Shown here one piece after another: positions 38,343-48,797 of a DNA stretch of 64,000 nucleotides. Each line of letters opens with the position of its first letter. The first letter of the stretch is position 1. This stretch comes from Polytrichum commune (taxonomy: Eukaryota > Streptophyta > Polytrichopsida > Polytrichales > Polytrichaceae): assembly GCA_950295325.1 (NCBI GenBank), contig OX485809.1, forward strand, positions 41,137,081-41,201,080, written 5' to 3'. A program made the position numbers and the translations under genes. The notes beneath the pieces were generated by a model, which saw only the letters and a program-made list of their open reading frames with translations, ran no database searches and had not been told where the DNA came from.

Positions 38343-41300
38343 GGGGAGTGCTATCTTATGAGCGGTGAGCGATGAGCGGTAACTTATGAGCAGTGAGGAA
38401 GATGAAAATTTTGGTAATAGGGCCACCAATATCCTATAACCGTGGAATTGTGGCCTTAAAAATGATGATTTTAGGGTTTAGTAATAAGAGGGTTGAGAAG
38501 GATAAACAACATGAAGTCCAAAAATTTATTCATCAGTAGTAGCACTAGACATGAAACTATCTTTTGCCTCGTCATCTATATATATTCGAGCACCTTTGCA
38601 TTGCGAATTGATTTTTGGAACTATAGCAAGATTCTTCATTTGGATCCGAATCTTCGAGATTCAACATTGCAATTGCAACATTCTCGGCATATGATGGGAG
38701 ACGCGGGCTACGGCTTGGACTTCGTAGGAATTGTCTATGTGCCCAAAACGGGAGACATGTCCTCTTTCCAATCGTATTCCTGAAATCAAATCGATGAAAC
38801 ATGTAAATAATGTGAAGAAATAAAAATGAACCAATGAATTGAATGAAACGAATGAATTGAATAAAAATTTATTGTATTAAAACTTACTCACACTCAAATT
38901 CAAGCATCTCCTCGTCCGAGAGGTTATCATATTCTTTTGTGAGATCTTGTATATTCTCCTTAGATGACCCCTCTTTCAAAACGTTTTCCAAAAGCGGTTT
39001 CAATATGTGCTCAAACATGTCATTATCACCCTCAAATGCAAGAAGATGTCTGCCACATGCGCGTGTTGCTAGGATAGAAGCTCCAGTGGAACATGTCAAA
39101 TCAACAACGCGTCCATTCGATGGTGTAACAATTCAATAAGATCTTGAAAAAAACGCGGCGATTTTTTATATGGCCCCCTCCAAGGTCTTCCCGATTTTTG
39201 AAGAAACATGTTTTTTTCATCCACAAAATTGAAAAGTAAGTTTTTGCTTTTCAATCCAGTGCCAAAAAAATGGATTTTGGTTGTCTTGTGGATTTTGTGG
39301 TAGTAAAATCCCTTACCAAGATATGAGCCATAAATGCCGGAGTCTACAAAAAATGTAAATTGTGTTAAAATTATATACAATGCAAATAACACCAAAATAA
39401 TTAAATAGAAACAATTGTGATGTGTTATACTTACGGTGTAGGTTGGAGACTCCGGATCCTTGAACACCATGTACGAATTGAGGCAAATAAAAGCCCTAAG
39501 AACTTTCATGTTGCCGTTGTGTAAGGTTGAATTCAAAACCTTCTTGGTTTGCATATCAATAGCAGAAAATACTATGAGGACGCCATCATCAGACAAGATG
39601 GACTTGTACAAGGACATTGTTGCAACCATCCAGTTCTTGTCATATTTATTCCAAAGAGGAATTTTAGCAGGTCTATTGGAGAGGTTGAAGTCAAGACCGT
39701 CGGGAAATTGCAGAAAAATCAAGTCAACGGCAAATGGAGTCGGACTTCCCATGACATGAAATTCGCGATTGTCTTTGAACTGAAATACCACAACATATCA
39801 CAATATAAGACACAAAATAAAATCCAAATGAAAGTAAGAACATTACAGAAAATACCAAAACAATAATACTTACGTTTTCAAGAAATGTCCGCCATTGGAT
39901 CCACTCAGGAGGGCCTACTTCAACCCCTTCAGACTTGTTCTTGATAGCAGTAGATCGAGCAAAAGAGAGCGTGAGAAAGTTCTTCAGTATGAATAACTCT
40001 TTTCTCAAAACATTCGTTGGCGCATGATGAATAGCGTCATAGGTGCTCGAGTAATGGAATTCCAATACATCGCACTCTGACTTTGAACTTTCACCTCGAA
40101 ATGGATTCTTATCCAAATCATTGGAAAGAACAAGCAATTCTTCATGTTGTGACATTTCCGATTGATCTTGTATTTTGGTTTCAGGAACATGTTTCCTCTT
40201 ACGACGTTTTGTCTCTTTTGGTTCTGGCTCTCTAAGTTTAAGCTGCATAATTTGTGCTTGCAAAATTGCAATATCACGAGGATCCATATTTTTAGCATCA
40301 TTTATCTGACGGATTGTCTTCTCACTTGACGGACATGCATCCTTAGGACAATCAAGATACCAACCACAATCCTCATAGTGTAGGAGCGACCAATCCAAAC
40401 AAATCTCAGTAGTGAACATGCATGAATATCCTGTACTAGTGTCACGCCAATTTGGGAAAAAATGAGGTTCCCCTATAACGCATTTATGTGGAATCAAAAC
40501 ATATCGAAAATACCTACACACAAAAATATTGTAAGTCAAATATTCTATGACAATTTGACAAAATGAAATCAAAAAAATCAAAAAAACAATAAGATTAGGT
40601 TGTACCTGTATAATACACGTTTCATAGCAAGATCAATATTAGGTTGCTCATCCCAACCATTGTGTATTTTAACTTTTCCGCTTTGGAATTCACGATAGAA
40701 TATTGAATTGAAAGCCGCAAACTTCCAGGTTTGGATATACTCGGAGAGAGTAGGCACATCTGCAGGCAACTGAAGAGGAGATGAAAGAATACTTTGAAGC
40801 TTTTCGATAGCCTTTTTTTTCCAACTGTGCCCAATATGTAGACTTTGATAACCAATCATCAAGTGCAGAATTAAAGAGGGGCGATTTCGGGAAATGCAAT
40901 GCATCTTTGTCAAATCTATTGCCATTCCAAAGCTTGAGCCATCCAACTTTGACTTCTGCATCCACATTACTGACAGCAACACGATGAAGTTTCTCTTGTA
41001 GCATTTCAGGCACCGAAAATGAACCCCAATGGTGCTTAACTTCTTGAAGGAAAGCAGAGGTAAGGTTGATATCGGCAATCGCTAGTTGTTTCGTCAAACT
41101 AGAAGATAACATTGCACGTTTTTTGTTGACAGCTGCGGACATTGCTTTTGAAACTCCGTCTGATGTCCGTTCAAGAGGATGAGTTTCATTGTACTGGTTG
41201 AGAGCAATATCGCTAGCCTCAGCAAGTTCTTGCTGAAAAATCAAACAAAAGTCAATATTTATAAGTTCATATAGATGTAATGTAAAATGAAGGTGAATAA

Positions 41301-42595
41301 ACATAAGGCACATATTAACAATGGTAGAAGAACTTACACTGTACATGTAATCTTAAAAAATTGGTCGTGTCAAAGAATACCAAGTTTCGACGGACTTCTC
41401 CTCACATCGTTTATAACTCTTTAGATCCAGTTGCTTTCTGAAGGAAGTCAAAGGCATGGTGCCAATACTTTGCATCCGATATAAAGTATGCACTAAATTG
41501 GTGGATACGTGAGAATTTTTGGTTGAACTAAAAGAAACATTAAATTGATTAGATTCATGATGATATAATTTGGAAAACAAAATATAAACTAGAAATAAGT
41601 GTAAAAAAATAGGTAAGAACATTACTTGTTGATGTCATGCATAGCAGTCAACAACTTTGGAATGTCGTCAGGCTCGGGCGCCAAAATGATAGAATCCACA
41701 AAGACATGACGTTCATAATCTTCGGTATATACGTGGTCAATATAAATTTTCCAAGCAAGAAATCTGTGATTTCCATCTCATACAGAAAACATCTTGTTTT
41801 TGTATGACGTCAATGACAAATCTGTATCCAATTGAGATTCAAACAGGGCATTGGCTTGAGCCCAATTTGGGCTCCAAGATGCGCGAACCTCATCATCCAC
41901 GAATTGAAAGTTTCCCTTAGAATCGGTGGCCGATATATAAAACACACGGTCACCATCACGATAACCATTGAAAAAATCAGCCTCCAATTTAGTAATGTCA
42001 CCATTCAAAGCAGGACGCACAATCGGCATAGGAACCATGTGACATAAGGGTACACGCAAGCGAGCATTAGGTCCAGCACGGATTGAAGAAATTATGGAAG
42101 TAGATTTGACCTTTCGTTTGTTCGTAAGCTCCCACACTTTCTCTTGATAAGTTTTATTGTCACCATCATTATCTTCATCCGAGTCAAAATCATCGAGGAA
42201 TTCATTAATTTTTTTCTTTTTCTTATTATGAAGATTTGACGATATGTCCTGATGATGATGAACTTGTTGAAATTGACGATCTTGAGTTGAATGCATTGTG
42301 GAATCATCATCAGTAGAAATAGGAGTCGTTCTTTCCAAATCCATTGATTGGTCCTAAAACAAATGAAATAAGTTTCATAAATATTTCAAAACAAGTAGCA
42401 ACACATTAGCAATAACATTACAAAAACAACAACAATAACAACAGAATACCACGAACACAAGGAAGAATGACAAAAATTATTCTAGACACAGCCATTTGCA
42501 CCTTTAAATATTGTACGATTAGGGTGGCCGCTCACCCCAAAACTACAAGGCCAGACCCTGTGCGTCCAACTACAGGTCTAACAAAGTTGGACGCG

Positions 42596-42912
42596 AGGTT
42601 TGGGTCGTTCGACCCAAACCATGCTCATAGTTTGGGTGGAATGACCCAAACTAGGCACACAGTTTGGATCGAACGACCCAAACTAGGCACACAGTTTGGG
42701 TCGAACGATCCAAACCATGCTCAGAGTTTGGGTCGTTCGACCCAAACTAGGTAGACAGTTTGGGTCGATCGATCCAAACTCTGAGCATGGTTTGGATCGA
42801 TCGACCCAAACCATGCTCACAGTTTGGGTCGTTCGACCCAAACTAGGCACACAGTTTGGGTCGTTCGACCCAAACTAGGCACACAGTTTGGGTCGAACGA
42901 CCCAAACTGTCC
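42596..42912. repeat. Array of ten palindromes, family A
   Basis: Ten units of TTTGGGTCGTTCGACCCAAA or variants (inner bases TT, AA or AT; occasional GGATCG) are spaced by 8-14 bp linkers (AGGCACAC or ATGCTCA), giving a period of about 35 bp. Each unit is a 20-24 bp perfect or near-perfect palindrome. Reading frames through the array repeat a short peptide, but this follows from the repetition and is not taken as coding. Confidence 0.92.
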
Positions 42913-43121
42913 GCAATTTACGCCTGATTATGCGCGATTTCCCAGTCACTATGAAAGTGCAAACAAACCTTGTACTGCACCTGTAGATGAGAGAGTTTGC
43001 AGCGATGAGCTCAGGTTCGACGGAGGAGAGAAAAAAGACTGAATGCTTTGGGGTTGTGGCAATTTATACTACTAATCCCTGGAGCCATATTTAGCGTGGC
43101 TCTTCGTGGCCCCGCATAGCC

Positions 43122-43320
43122 GCTAGAAAGTTGCCATCGCAGACCCTATGCGTTAACGCACAGGGTCTACTTGCCCAACTTTGCGAAGCCTCTAGCTAGG
43201 CAAGTAGACCCTGTGCGTTAACGCACAGGGTCTGCGCTGGCAACTTTCTAGCCACTATGCGTTAGCGCATACACCCTGTGCGTTAGCGCATAGACCCTGT
43301 GCGTTAACGCACAGGGCCGA
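43122..43320. repeat. Large cruciform-like palindrome plus family B palindromes
   Basis: Positions 43122-43252 form one long inverted repeat: CTAGAAAGTTGCCA...CAACTTTCTAG at the ends, and inside each arm a 20-bp palindrome CCTGTGCGTTAACGCACAGG. Two more family B palindromes follow immediately, at about 43256-43316. The nested symmetry would allow extended cruciform or hairpin RNA structures. Confidence 0.9.
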
Positions 43321-43734
43321 GACGTGAATTTTTTTTTTTTTTTTTTTGCCAAAACTTGTAAAATCTGGAAAAAATGCTAATGGGGTAAAAAAAAACAAAA
43401 ATATGCTATATTATCTAAATTTCCGTAGCTACAAATTCTTCTCATATTTTGTTTTGGTTTGAAATGATTTTCTTTTCTCATTCTTCTATCTATTTCCTTG
43501 TTTTGGGCCACCTCGTAGATTTTGGGTTTCGGGGCAAAAAAAAATTTATGTTGTTTTGTGTCATTTCCTAGCTCCTATAACGTATTGCATGAGTACTTGA
43601 GTAGTCATATTTCTCATTTCTTGCATTCTAACCTCGTTTTCAATAGTTTTTTTGCTCCTAGGTTTTGAACATCGATTTAAATTCATACAATAGATATTTG
43701 TTTTAATTTTAGGCTCTCCTAGTCGTTTTACCTT

Positions 43735-44190
43735 CCAACTTTTGGCCTTCCTAAATTGCTCTTACAAACCCTGTGGGTTAACGCACAGGGTTTCTCCTCC
43801 CAACTTTGGCCTTCCTAAGTTGCTCTTACAAACCCTGTGCGTTAACACACAGAGTTTCGCCTCCCAACTTTGGCCTTACTAAGTTGCGCTTACAAACCCT
43901 ATGCGTCAAAGCACAGGGTTTCTTCTCCCAACTTTGGTCTTCCTAAATTGCTCTTACAAACCCTGTGCGGTAACGCACATGGTTTCGCCTTCCAACTTTT
44001 TGCCTCCTAAGTTGCTCTTATAAATCCTCTGCGTTCTCCTCCTGATTTCTAGCCTTCCTAAATTTCTGTTATATACCATGTGCATTAACGTATAGGGTTT
44101 CTCTTCTTTAATTTATAACCTCTATAAATTGCTACTACATGACATGTGAGTGAACGTACAAGGTTCTCTGTCCTAACTTACAACTTATGC
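43735..44190. repeat. Tandem array of family B palindromes, decaying toward one side
   Basis: About six units of roughly 65-70 bp consist of CCCAACTTTGGCCTTCCTAA, GTTGCTCTTACAAA and the CCTGTGCGTTAACGCACAGG palindrome followed by GTTTCTCCTC. The first units are nearly exact; units toward 44190 accumulate changes and lose the palindrome. Confidence 0.85.
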
Positions 44191-45069
44191 ACTATCAAAT
44201 TATGTGAACGTTGAACTGACTTACCTTTTTGTTTGTCGTCTTCTTTGAACCCGTCTTCAATTCGGACTCTGATATACGATCGTCTACATCTTCTTTGTTC
44301 TTTGCACCTTCATCATCCTCCATCGCATCAAAATCCAATGTCTTCACAGTTTCTTCTACCGTACTCAACAAGTTTCTTTTCCCTTTTTTTTTTGCGTCCT
44401 TCTTTCCCACACTGAGTCTGAACCTTTTTTTCTCGGAAGTGAAATACAAAGCTTTCCTACGTCTTGCCTTCGGCCTCACGGGCGTTCTCTTTATATCGTC
44501 CACCATCGTTGGTGTCTATGATATGTTTTTTATCAGGTACTATCATTTATTCTTCCAATGTATCTATCTCACAAAATCCGGCGTATATTACGATCATATG
44601 TTGTAATTGGCGTTCAATGAACGAGATATTTCGACGCGTTTGTCATTATGTGTTTATTTTTGTTATATCCGCCAAAATTTTCTGACACCTACTTTGTTCT
44701 ATTCATAATGATCAATAATTTGTTTTTCCAACCAATTTTAATTCTTTCTACATCTGCGTCAGTCCACACATATATATTTTTAATTTCTACCAATACTTTT
44801 AGTATTTGACGCCGTTTTGTGTATATCTTGCTCGTAAATAGTCTCTGACTATTATTGTATTATGGTCATTTCTGTATTATTAGATGCTATGTATCATACG
44901 CTTTCATTTCCATCCATTATTGTATCACACGTTTTCATTTCCATTCATTTCCTCACACAACTCTATACAAAAACAACATTCACCCCATATTTTTGTGATG
45001 TGTTGTTCATATGTTCTTTTGATTTTCTATGGCTACCATTAGATCTCATGGATCTTTGTTCCCTTCATT

Positions 45070-45740
45070 TTGCCACTCCAAGATGATGGTCATGTGAGTG
45101 TTTCAGAGGATTTACTTAGTTTGAGATTCAACCTCCAGATAAGAACCATGTATTTAGAGCATGAGATGTACTCTGCAGATAGAGAGGTGTATGAAACGAT
45201 TTTGGTTCCAAAAAATAGAACTGATGTTGGTTTTATGTGGATCTTAGGACCTGGTTCATTTAGGGTGATAGGATTTTTTGAGTCTCAGATGCAAGCTTCA
45301 ACTGTCATTTTGACAAACGAATCCGGTACATCCACAGTTCAAATTTCTTCTATCACACCTGTTAAGGTGAAACCCCTTGATGATAGTTGTTTGTGCTATC
45401 AGATTCAGAAGATGACATTTGTGCATCTGTTAATCTTTCAAACACATCGCCATTTCCATTTAGAAGTGTTCATTCTACTCCTTCCCAACTTCCTATACAT
45501 GTAGCCAAATCCCCTTGCGGTCTTATGTACAAGAAGATGGTTTCCCCAAATCTCACCTTCTCAACGTCCTCCACTACACCCTTCACCTTCATCTATAGGG
45601 TTGACTATGGTTGATGCCTTGAAGCTGATAAAGTCAAGAAAAAGATCAAAGTCCGATCTTGCATCCATTGATTTTGACAGTATAGATGTTCGTGAAGTCA
45701 AGACTTACCATCTTCTTTTAATGGTGATGTTTTATTTCTC
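45070..45740 (+). other. 5' coding region of the transposase gene, structure unresolved
   Basis: Frames here read as protein but do not join cleanly to the main frame: EDLLSLRFNLQIRTMYLEHE with TILVPKNRTDVGFMWILGPG (45085-45370), then LSDSEDDICASVNLSNTSPF (about 45393-45490), then VDALKLIKSRKRSKSDLASI (45610-45700), then SSFNGDVLFLLPPVALKAPS leading into the transposase frame. Either small introns or one-base indels separate them. The first ATG and the true N-terminus are not fixed. Confidence 0.45.
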
Positions 45741-48700
45741 TTGCCTCCTGTGGCACTCAAAGCTCCAAGTACGTATGGTCGCTCAATGGACGGCATGGAC
45801 AAGATGTGCGACAGTCACCCTTGGTGCACCACCAAAACCACCAATATCCAAAATGATTTTGGACTGTCCTTCCGGCGTTCTACTTGTGCTGGTCATCTCC
45901 AATGTCATAATGACTACTGTGATTACATAAATTGCAACGGGGGCCTCCGGAACAACACTGAATGGGCCGGTTCAACTCCTATCCCATTTGCTGTGGGTGT
46001 TGTTCCCCCTACTAAGTCCACTGTCGAGTGTAAGGTATGTCGTTCCACACCTGTGTGCATTGCTTTGTGTAATGCTCGAATCATATACATCCACTCCACA
46101 TCCGTTGGAATGTCCAGGGCTTGCATTCATCTTGGTGTACATGATCACCCTGTGGCCAATGGCACATGCCGTGAATCATTGGACATGGCATACGAATGCG
46201 TTGCAAATGAAGTATTGAAAACACCCACAGCAAAAAATTCAGCCATAGTTATGGCGGCGAGTAAACAATTCTTGGCCGATTACCTTCTCAAATCTCCCGC
46301 AAATGTCGAAGGCCATCACTTGGTTGGTTCATCCCTAGAGGTCGTGATGGACAAATTCAGCACTCTTGCCTCTCCAAATTGTCGTAACTTTGTATCTGGA
46401 TCAAAGCGTTTTTTGCGTAGTGGAATGGGAACTATGGATAGTATTATGGCGCTCAAAGACCACTCTGCTTTCAAATTCGTCCATGGTAGTCGGTTCCCAG
46501 GGCAGTCAAAGGACAAAGTGTTTGTTTTCAAGATGTCTATAGACCTTCCATGTAGTGGTGTGGAGCTTGTGAAGAGGATGCAAGTCGGTGGGGATATGGA
46601 GAATTCATGGATTATGTTTGAGCATGTCAAATGTTTGAAGGACTGGACGACCATGGCTTGCCATGTGTACGACAGTCGATACTGTAAAGTGTTGACTATT
46701 GCCTGTTGTGACATGCAATCTGAAGATGGTGCAGCACAAATTCTCTTTTGGGAAAATTTGAATGCTGTCATGGCAGATAATGATGTACCAAACGTAAACT
46801 TCAAAGGGTTTATGGCTGATAGTACTCAAGCTAATTGGAATGCGGTGAGGGCAATTTACGGGGATGGTGATCCAAGTCTACCCATGGTTGCATGTGAGCG
46901 TACATGTCTTTTCCATTGGTCCGCAAGCTTGGATAAGGTGACCCAAAAGTATATCAAACCATCCTTGCAATTTCAACACAAACAAATATGCAAGGATTAC
47001 AAAGACGCGAAAACAATGGACGACGCTGAGACCAAGTACCATGTGATTCGTTCTTGGTGGTTGTCTTCTGGAGCTGCCTCCGAAGAAGGCATCCTTGGCC
47101 TTTCAGAGTGGTTGGGATTTTGGCACTTTCGTTATAGACAATGGGGTGGCCATATGCTACTTGTAAGTACATATCAAACTTCATTAGTCAATGTAATATA
47201 TCCTATGTTTTTCTTATCTTTGTCTTTCTGTGTTGTTCATAGGATATGACAATAAAAGAGCGTGCGGGAATGCCAATATGCAACCTTGCAGAGACTGTAC
47301 ACAACAAACAACAAACAGTTTGGGTCGTTCGACCCAAACCTTGTATGCAGTTTGGGTCGAACGACCCAAACCTAGATATATAATCTATCTTATGTTTGTC
47401 TTATCCTTATATTTGTATGTTGTTCATAGGATATGACAATAAAAGAGCGTGCGGAAATGCCAACATGCAACCTTGCAGAGACTGTACACAACAAATGGCT
47501 CCAACAGTCCGGCAACAAAATTACTTGTTTATATGAAGCTACAGTGGACGACATGATCCGTGCCTTCATGCAAATTGCAAATTACCGGACATGGTTGAAA
47601 GGGGGGTCTGATGGTAAAGGTCATGATTCGACCTCCTTGAAACTCAAAGCAGCTGCCAGGTGTGGAGATCCAAAAATGTTGGCCGATGCCATGAAGTCTT
47701 ATCCAGGGGCAGAAGACGTCAACACGAGAGATTGTGCATTGGAAGGGTCAGAGCTCTTTGGTTCCACCAAACGCAAACTCAACCTACCACCAGGTGCTGA
47801 TTGTGGCTCTCATCGACCCGACAAAGTGAACTATTCCATTCCTCGTTCCAACACCCGAGCAACTCGTCAACGCATAGAGGAATCGTTGAGTTTTGCAATT
47901 CACGGTGTGGCTCATACTACATCTGTGTTAGAGACTGATTGTCTTGCTTCTAAGTGGCACATTGCAAGATTGCCACCCAACTCTGCCAAACGTTGTTGGG
48001 CACTGCAGGCCATTACAGGGACTATGTGCAATGCCAAAGTCGGGACTGGGAAACATGGCACACCTGCTTCAACATACAAAGGGCTCAGGAAGGAATTTCG
48101 CTCTCCCAACAATGTGGAGTATGAATTTTGGTTTTGTCATGACGACATCAAACGTTGTGTGAGTGGCAGTAAGAAGAAATATGTGTTGGATTGGCCTATA
48201 GTACCCAACACGTGGCCAGTGAAGATAGGTACCAATCTATCGAGAGAGGAGGTTTTGGCACTTGAAGATGCTGGATTTCAACTACAGCAGAGGGAGGCAT
48301 TGTCTCCTCGTCGTAGGCTTTCAACAATCGCAACTCTTCCCATCCCTTGCTCGCATTTTTCTATGCCACCAAACCCAAACGCCCACCCTACATTCATATT
48401 TGGGAAGACAGTGCGTCGTAATCCAACAGCACCTCTGGCGGATCACAAAAACAAATGGGAGAGCGCCGGACTCATGGAAGGTTACTATGTGGTTGGGGTC
48501 ACTGCCATTCCATATCCGGGCTTTGGAGTGATAATCAACATTGTCTCCAAGCAGGATATCACCTACCATGTCACAATTGGCGATATCCCGCATTGCACAT
48601 GTCCAGATTTCACGAAAATGTCCTCTCATGCATTGGGAAAGAAAGGAAAATGGGTGTATTGTAAACATCTTTATTATGTGTTTAGATTTTTGTGCAAGGT

Positions 48701-48797
48701 GGATTACGAGAGTGACAAGTTCATTCATGCACCTACATATACCTATAATGAGGTCATGCGACTACTTGAACTTGCTGGTATTTTAGAATGTGAGTAG
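45741..48797 (+). CDS. MULE-type transposase with Cys/His N-terminal domain and SWIM zinc finger
   Basis: Two exons are supported, 45741(or upstream)-47162 and 47430-48797, joined by a phase-0 GTAAGT...TTCATAG intron, giving about 930 residues. In order: a Cys/His cluster (CAGHLQCHNDYCDYINC, ECKVCRSTPVC, HLGVHDHPVANGTCRE) like the zinc-binding WRKY-GCM/FLYWCH-type domain of MULE proteins, then an RNase H-like core. Candidate acidic residues are in CHVYDSRYCKV, in FKGFMADSTQANWNAV and in SEEGILGLSEWLGFW, and a MULE-like CxxH is in ERTCLFHWSASLDK. Exon 2 carries a SWIM finger, CTCPDF near residues 855-860 and CKHLYYVFRFLC about 25 residues later. The protein ends LLELAGILECE, and an AATAAA lies at about 48838. 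It would bind the element ends and catalyse excision and insertion. No stop interrupts the two main exons. The catalytic assignments are by pattern only. Confidence 0.82.
47163..47429 (+). repeat. Transposase intron with duplicated splice acceptor and exon start, plus two family A palindromes
   Basis: The 3' part of the intron and the first about 70 bp of exon 2 occur twice (about 47195-47312 and about 47385-47500). Between the copies sit two TTTGGGTCGTTCGACCCAAA-type palindromes (about 47318-47371). The first acceptor is the AG at 47241-47242. Using it would read through the palindromes and stop at a TAA near 47380, giving a truncated protein; using the second acceptor (47428-47429) keeps the frame open. 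Confidence 0.85.

Larger units (their letters stand above)
42354..44224 (-). other. First intron of the methyltransferase-like gene, filled with palindromes
   Basis: The donor GTAAGT at 44224 and acceptor TAG at 42354-42356 bound a 1,871-nt phase-0 intron. It carries both palindrome families described separately, a T-run of about 19 at 43328-43346 and little else. That the arrays lie in an intron rather than between genes depends on exon 1 (MVDDIKRTPV...) belonging to this gene, which is supported by matching phase and splice signals only. Confidence 0.6.
38884..44506 (-). pseudogene. ParB-like / DNA methyltransferase-like cargo gene, multi-exon, decayed
   Basis: Exons on the minus strand: 44506-44225 (basic, nuclear-localisation-like: RPKARRRKAL, GKKDAKKKGKR), 42353-41626, 41527-about 41338, 41232-40606, 40513-39874, 39779-39435, 39343-38884. 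Exon 2 is acidic, then reads into DGNHRFLAWKIYIDH, like the DG-HR motif of ParB/Srx-like domains. Exon 5 has a Cys/His-rich segment (CMFTTEICLDWSLLHYEDCG). Exon 6 has VDLIFLQFPDG where N4/N6 methyltransferases have a D/N-PP-Y motif IV, then SILSDDGVLIVF. Exon 7 has VVDLTCSTGASILATRACGR and FEGDNDMF, like motif I (AdoMet binding) of beta-class enzymes. Damage: TGA at 41778-41780, TAA at 41411-41413, TGA at 41402-41404, an extra A in the A8 run at 40813-40820, a shift near 39135 and phase mismatches at exons 3, 4 and 7. Motif IV lacks the catalytic residues, so even an intact relative may not methylate DNA. Confidence 0.6.

Noticed and set aside
42467-43042. Plus-strand frames of 60-95 codons repeating a short Asp-Pro-Asn / Gln-Thr-Arg peptide
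   Set aside because: They are readings through the palindrome array A; the repetition comes from the DNA palindromes, and stop-free frames are a by-product.
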